A stretch of 64,000 nucleotides of DNA from Flavobacterium album (GTDB lineage Bacteria > Bacteroidota > Bacteroidia > Flavobacteriales > Flavobacteriaceae): positions 2,617,001 through 2,681,000 of the forward strand of contig NZ_CP029186.1 in NCBI RefSeq assembly GCF_003096035.1, read 5' to 3'. Both the position numbers and the translations under genes were made by a program. This document shows positions 60,087 to 64,000 of the stretch, one piece after another; within the stretch, counting starts at the first letter, position 1; each line of letters starts with the position of its first letter. The notes beneath the pieces were generated by a model. That model was not told the origin of the DNA. It did not search any database and saw nothing but the letters and a program-made list of their open reading frames with translations.

Positions 60087-61231
60087 TTAAAATTCTACAT
60101 ATTCGGTGATCTCAAGGCCGTAACCGATCATTCCAACACGCTTTGTCTGGCCCGAGTTGGTCAGCAGGCGGATCTTGCAGATATCAATGTCATGCAATAT
60201 CTGTGCACCGATGCCAAAATCCCTTTCGTCCATTTTTATCTGGGGGCTTTGCAAAGGCCCTGCGGCTGCAATTCTTTCAGCTCCTTGATCCTCGTGAGCA
60301 GCTCGGAAGGGGAGATCTCTTGGTTGATGAACAAAATAGCGCCTCTGCCTTCTTCATTGATGCGTCTGAACATATTGTCGAGCTTCCTGTCGGCATCATT
60401 GGTAAGCGTGCCCAGGATGTCGTTATTCACCTGCGTAGAGTTTATTCTTGTCAGTACCGGTTCTCCTATATTCCAGCTGCCTTTTGTAAGGGCGATATGT
60501 ACCTGCTTGTTCGTGGTTTGAACGTAAGCCCTCAGCCTGAAGGTACCAAAACGGGTTTCCATCTCGAAATCTTCTTTCTTCTGGATAAGGCTGTCGTGCT
60601 GCATCCTGTAGGCTACCAGGTCTTCTATCGAAACCAGCTTCAGGTCGAATCTCTTAGCTACCTCATACAGTTCAGGAAGCCGTGCCATGCTGCCGTCCTC
60701 ATTCATGATTTCACAAATAACGCCTGCAGGCTTAAAGCCTGCCAGCCTTGCGAAATCTATCGCGGCTTCGGTATGGCCTGTACGCCTTAATACACCACCT
60801 TCTTTGGCTATCAGTGGGAATATATGCCCGGGCCTTGCAAGGTCTGCCGGTTTTAGGTTCGGGTCCATCAGCGCCTCTACAGTCTTTGCCCTGTCATGTG
60901 CCGAGATACCTGTAGTAACACCATTCCCCAGAAGGTCTACTGAAACGGTGAATGCGGTTTGCATAGAATCGGTATTTCGGGTTACCATTACATGGAGGTC
61001 GAGTTCTTTACAGCGTTTTTCGGTTAGGGGAGTGCATATAAGGCCCCGGCCATGGGTAGCCATAAAGTTGATCATCTCGGGGGTGACTTTATCAGCAGCG
61101 GCAAGAAAATCGCCTTCATTTTCCCTGTCTTCATCATCCACCACAATAATTACTTTGCCTTGGCGGATATCTTCAATAGCTTCTTCTATGGTATTGAGCT
61201 GTATGCGTTCTTCAACTTGCATGTTAAGCAT
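60087..61231 (-). CDS. ribB: 3,4-dihydroxy-2-butanone-4-phosphate synthase with degenerate GTP cyclohydrolase II domain, frameshifted as given
   Basis: The first about 205 residues are RibB: IVVDDEDRENEGDFLAAAD, THGRGLICTPLT, TGISAHDRAKT and RRTGHTEAAIDFARLAG. It converts ribulose-5-phosphate to the four-carbon precursor of riboflavin. The following RibA-like domain lacks the three zinc-binding cysteines of GTP cyclohydrolase II, so it is not expected to make formamidopyrimidine. The uninterrupted frame ends at 60236. Adding one base to the G5 run at 60242-60246 continues it through IKMDERDFGIGAQILHDIDI and GMIGYGLEITEYVEF to a stop at 60087, the normal length near 381 residues. An assembly error is more likely than a real pseudogene. 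Confidence 0.82.
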
Positions 61232-62699
61232 CTTTTGGTTTTATTTTGAATACTTTATTGAATACTTTTTGCAGCGGCACTATCAATGGATCCCAGTTGA
61301 TGGTCACATTCATGTCATTCGTTGCCCTGTAGGTAAGGAATATAGCCAGTGGGCTTAATACAAAAGCCGACATCCAGGAGCCAAGGTAAGGAGGGATAGC
61401 ATTCTCCTGTGCCAGTTTTTTGCCGAAAGTATTGATAAAGTGGAATGTTATAAAAATGAGCACCGCAAAAACGATAGGTAAGCCAAGGCCGCCCTTGCGG
61501 ATAATAGCCCCGAGAGGTGCTCCAATGAAAAACATGAGCAGGCAGGCGTAAGCAATTACAAATTTATCGTAAAAAGCCAGCCAGTGGTTGTTTATGACCT
61601 TTAGCCTTTCAAATAGGCCTACTTTGCCCGAAGTGATAGTGCTTTCGGCGCTGGTGACGCTGTTGGTCGCGATCTCGAGTACTTTTCCCTTATCTTCTTT
61701 TGATGTTATGATCTCAATCAGTTTTGCAGGGATGCTGTCTTTTTTTACCGGTTTTAATGTATCCTTTCCGGGAAGGTTCAGCAATTGTCTTGGCGCCGTC
61801 AAAACAATGGCGGACCTTTGGGCAGCGTTCAGCGCTATGTTTTTGGCTTCTTTATTGTAATTGCCCTGCAGTGAGTCCAGCGTATAATTAAGCTCACTCA
61901 GGTTAAGCATGTTGTTGGTTTGCGCTATCTGCTCCTCATCGGTGCTGGCGTTGTTGAGCATGCTCAGGTCGATGTTCATTATCTGCTTCGTGAAGCTGCT
62001 TTTTGCAAATGGCTGCTTTTTGCGTTCAACCGGGTTTTTACTCGGTACATCTTCGTAATAATAGCCGTCATAAAGCTCAAGCTGCAACAGGTTCGAGGAT
62101 TCGCTGCTTTTTAAAAGTCCTTTTTTAGAGCGTATTATGGTCGCGTTGGAATTTCCTGGAATCCGCTTATGGATAGTAACGCCAGTAAGTTTCTCACCAT
62201 TTTCACCGGATTTTCTATCAACTTTGATGTTATAAGCTCCTATTGAGTTGAACTGGCCTTCCACGATCGCCATTGCCGGTTTCCGCTTAATGATGTTGGC
62301 CCGCAGGTTAATGAATTTGTATTCCGCCTTAGGGATTATATCGTTCGCAAAGAAAAATGCCACAATGCTGAGCCCGAAAATAAATATCATAAGGCTCCTC
62401 ATGGCCCTGCTCAGGGATATGCCCGCCGATTTCATAGCAGCAAATTCATAATTTTCGGCAAAATCCCCGAAAGTCATGATCGAAGCCAGCAATATGGAAA
62501 GCGGCAGTACTAACGGCACCACCTTAGGAGCGTAGAATATCAGGAATTTCGCGATCACGCCCGCATCCAGGTCCTTACCGGCAAGCTCTGCTATAAACAG
62601 CCATATTGCCTGCAAAATAAAGATGAAGAACAGGATAACGAATACCGACGCGAACGTCTTTATAAAAGAGATAAGGATGTAACGGTCTAGAATTTTCAC
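61224..62699 (-). CDS. LptF/LptG family permease (YjgP/YjgQ)
   Basis: A 491-residue inner-membrane protein with three N-terminal transmembrane helices (about 10-35, 55-80, 100-120), a large periplasmic region (about 125-365) and three C-terminal helices (about 375-470). IKTFASVFVILFFIFILQAI and the cluster PLVLPLSILLASIMTFG are typical. LptF/LptG form the membrane part of the LptBFG transporter that extracts lipopolysaccharide. It overlaps ribB by 8 bases. The periplasmic region is longer than in E. coli, which is common in Bacteroidota. Confidence 0.88.
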   Translation of the reverse strand: MKILDRYILISFIKTFASVFVILFFIFILQAIWLFIAELAGKDLDAGVIAKFLIFYAPKVVPLVLPLSILLASIMTFGDFAENYEFAAMKSAGISLSRAMRSLMIFIFGLSIVAFFFANDIIPKAEYKFINLRANIIKRKPAMAIVEGQFNSIGAYNIKVDRKSGENGEKLTGVTIHKRIPGNSNATIIRSKKGLLKSSESSNLLQLELYDGYYYEDVPSKNPVERKKQPFAKSSFTKQIMNIDLSMLNNASTDEEQIAQTNNMLNLSELNYTLDSLQGNYNKEAKNIALNAAQRSAIVLTAPRQLLNLPGKDTLKPVKKDSIPAKLIEIITSKEDKGKVLEIATNSVTSAESTITSGKVGLFERLKVINNHWLAFYDKFVIAYACLLMFFIGAPLGAIIRKGGLGLPIVFAVLIFITFHFINTFGKKLAQENAIPPYLGSWMSAFVLSPLAIFLTYRATNDMNVTINWDPLIVPLQKVFNKVFKIKPKDA

Positions 62700-62705
62700 C
62701 GGAAA

Positions 62706-63356
62706 TTAATCTAATCTATTAATGTAATAATTAGGATATTTACTTTCGGTAAAGGTAAAGTGATTTTTTGACAAAGGCTGGTTTGTTTTGAAAGAATTTA
62801 TGGTTATTACCATTTTAGTCCCATCCTTTTCGGTCCTGATGTAATTAAAAATGTGTTTTGTCTGCGTATCAACCCCTATCAGGATTTCCTTTGTGGGATC
62901 TTTTGCATTCAGCGGGTTTAGCTTTATGTACTGTATTTTCCTTCCTTTGATCTTTTGCAGGATATCCCATGAGTACTTGTACCCCGAATTGAAAAAGGTA
63001 AGCATCTTCGAAGGTGTCAGCTCATCCGACTTTTGGTCGTCATATTTGGAAATGGTTATTTCCTCATCCTCAGGGACAATGTTGTATACTTTCTTCCCGT
63101 CAAATATACGCGTCATACCCATAAAATTAAGCACATACTGGTTGCCTTTCTGTACAACGGTGCCTTTGCTTTCCTGGTTCAGGTTTTGTTTCGGATTGCT
63201 TACGGAATATTTAAAGTCTATTGTGATATTCTCATAACTTTTTACTTTCGCGCTCACCTGGTCGAGGAGCGCTTTTGCCTTTGCGGCATCCTGCGCTTTT
63301 GCCGGGAGGCTTAGGGCTATGATAAAAAGTGTAATGATCCTGATAATCCTTTGCAT
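62706..63356 (-). CDS. LolA-like outer-membrane lipoprotein carrier protein
   Basis: About 216 residues with a signal peptide (MQRIIRIITLFIIALSLPAKAQ). The mature part shows the LolA/LolB half-barrel pattern: ALLDQVSAKVKSYENITIDF, GTVVQKGNQYVLNF, RIFDGKKVYNIVPED and a long hydrophobic strand region. LolA carries lipoproteins across the periplasm. The start at 63356 lies 1 base past the ftsK stop; an upstream Met (63377 or 63422) would overlap ftsK and put a polar stretch before the signal. LolA next to FtsK and an LptF/G permease is a recurrent flavobacterial order. Confidence 0.85.
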   Translation of the reverse strand: MQRIIRIITLFIIALSLPAKAQDAAKAKALLDQVSAKVKSYENITIDFKYSVSNPKQNLNQESKGTVVQKGNQYVLNFMGMTRIFDGKKVYNIVPEDEEITISKYDDQKSDELTPSKMLTFFNSGYKYSWDILQKIKGRKIQYIKLNPLNAKDPTKEILIGVDTQTKHIFNYIRTEKDGTKMVITINSFKTNQPLSKNHFTFTESKYPNYYINRLD

Positions 63357-63357
63357 G

Positions 63358-64000
63358 CTAAAAGTCGTTTTCTTCATTTTTGAAAAATTGCTCAAGGGAA
63401 ACAAGATCGGGGATAAGTACATTACGGGCTTTACTGCCTTCGAACGGGCCTACTATACCGGCTGCTTCCAGCTGGTCTATTAGCCTTCCAGCGCGGTTAT
63501 AGCCCAGTTTTAGTTTTCGCTGAAGCAATGATGCCGAGCCTTGCTGGGCGGTAACGATCACTTCTGCAGCTTCCCTGAACATTGAATCTCTTTCGGAGAT
63601 ATCTATATCAAGATTAATGCCACTTTCTTCTCCAAAATATTCCGGAAGCAGGTAGGCATCGGGATACCCTTTCTGCGAACCGATGAATTCAGTGATCTTT
63701 TCCACTTCCGGCGTATCCACAAATGCACACTGCACACGCACCAGGTCATTGCCCTGTGTATAAAGCATGTCCCCGCGGCCTATAAGCTGGTCGGCGCCCT
63801 GGCTGTCGAGGATGGTACGCGAATCGATCTTAGACGTTACACGGAAAGCAATCCTCGCAGGGAAGTTGGCTTTGATGATACCGGTAATAACGTTTACCGA
63901 TGGCCTCTGTGTAGCAATGATAAGGTGGATACCGATAGCCCTTGCCAGCTGTGCCAATCGGGCGATAGGTGTCTCCACTTCTTTGCCGGCCGTCATGATA
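63358..64000 (-). CDS. ftsK: FtsK/SpoIIIE DNA translocase, 5' partial
   Basis: Only the last about 213 residues are in the window; the frame is still open at the right edge. The visible part is the end of the RecA-like motor (LARAIGIHLIIATQRPSVNVITGIIKANFPARIAFRV, LIGRGDMLYTQGN) and the C-terminal winged-helix gamma domain (AEVIVTAQQGSASLLQRKLK, YNRAGRLIDQLEAAGIVGP) that reads DNA polarity sequences. FtsK moves chromosome ends during division. The lolA gene follows immediately. Confidence 0.93.
   Translation of the reverse strand, partial: IMTAGKEVETPIARLAQLARAIGIHLIIATQRPSVNVITGIIKANFPARIAFRVTSKIDSRTILDSQGADQLIGRGDMLYTQGNDLVRVQCAFVDTPEVEKITEFIGSQKGYPDAYLLPEYFGEESGINLDIDISERDSMFREAAEVIVTAQQGSASLLQRKLKLGYNRAGRLIDQLEAAGIVGPFEGSKARNVLIPDLVSLEQFFKNEENDF

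Noticed and set aside
60236..61231. Annotation as a bifunctional RibBA
   Set aside because: The GTP cyclohydrolase II part lacks the zinc-binding cysteines, so only the RibB function is claimed.

Overview
The window looks like a chromosomal segment of a Bacteroidota bacterium, most likely Flavobacterium or a close relative (Flavobacteriaceae). The sequence-based reasons are: -7 promoter boxes of the form TAnnTTTG in front of many genes; two proteins with type IX secretion (T9SS) C-terminal sorting domains, one of them the gliding-motility-associated type B domain; a CcsB/CcsA (ResB-CcsA) fusion; a MenD gene (menaquinone); a KdsC-UbiA-Maf gene neighbourhood; and A/T-rich spacers filled with short intergenic repeats. 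I see no rRNA, IS transposase, prophage or CRISPR array, and only one tRNA.

Layout. 1-2,350: end of a BNR/YCF48-like protein, then a leftward ECF sigma / anti-sigma / Spy-like set. 2,500-6,200: a Cys-rich copper-binding protein, two tandem HAD phosphatases, a photolyase with an SRPBCC protein. 6,300-7,900: a DUF2911 protein whose 3' end and terminator have been duplicated around an AT-rich inserted gene. 7,980-17,900: a leftward block with a Na+/solute symporter preceded by a 34-residue membrane peptide, a PIG-L deacetylase, MscS, Maf, UbiA, KdsC-type HAD, a DUF2520 protein and an M1 peptidase. 18,040-23,780: rightward ccsBA, glutathione peroxidase and menD. 23,870-27,815: a GH3 glucosidase with a decayed copy of its own 5' end nearby, and an archaemetzincin lipoprotein.

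27,900-37,300 is the most interesting block: eight leftward genes (flavin reductase, 2-aminobenzoyl-CoA monooxygenase/reductase-type fusion, aryl-CoA ligase, 4HBT thioesterase, nitrilase-superfamily enzyme, gentisate-dioxygenase-like cupin, FAH-family hydrolase, maleate isomerase-like protein). Together they can be read as a complete route from an ortho-substituted benzoate to fumarate and pyruvate. Anthranilate is the substrate that best explains the C-N hydrolase, because C1-C2 cleavage of 2-amino-5-hydroxybenzoate should leave a carboxamide. This is inference from gene content. Five of the gene junctions carry intergenic repeats.

37,900-45,400 holds a receiver protein, a pentapeptide-repeat protein, a frameshifted small membrane gene, a UvrD-type helicase, RidA, a Sua5/YrdC-family protein and small hypotheticals. 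45,440-52,200 holds a 1,628-residue repetitive T9SS adhesin and a T9SS type A protein. 52,600-59,200 is a phosphorelay cluster (two hybrid kinases, a receiver, CheR, CheB) without CheA, CheW or a chemoreceptor in view. The window ends with a TPM-domain lipoprotein, tRNA-Ser(UGA), ribB (frameshifted as given), an LptF/LptG permease, LolA and the 3' end of ftsK.

Three genes (7278, 38431, 60087) each regain a full reading frame if one base is added to a homopolymer, which suggests under-called homopolymers in the assembly rather than three independent pseudogenes.
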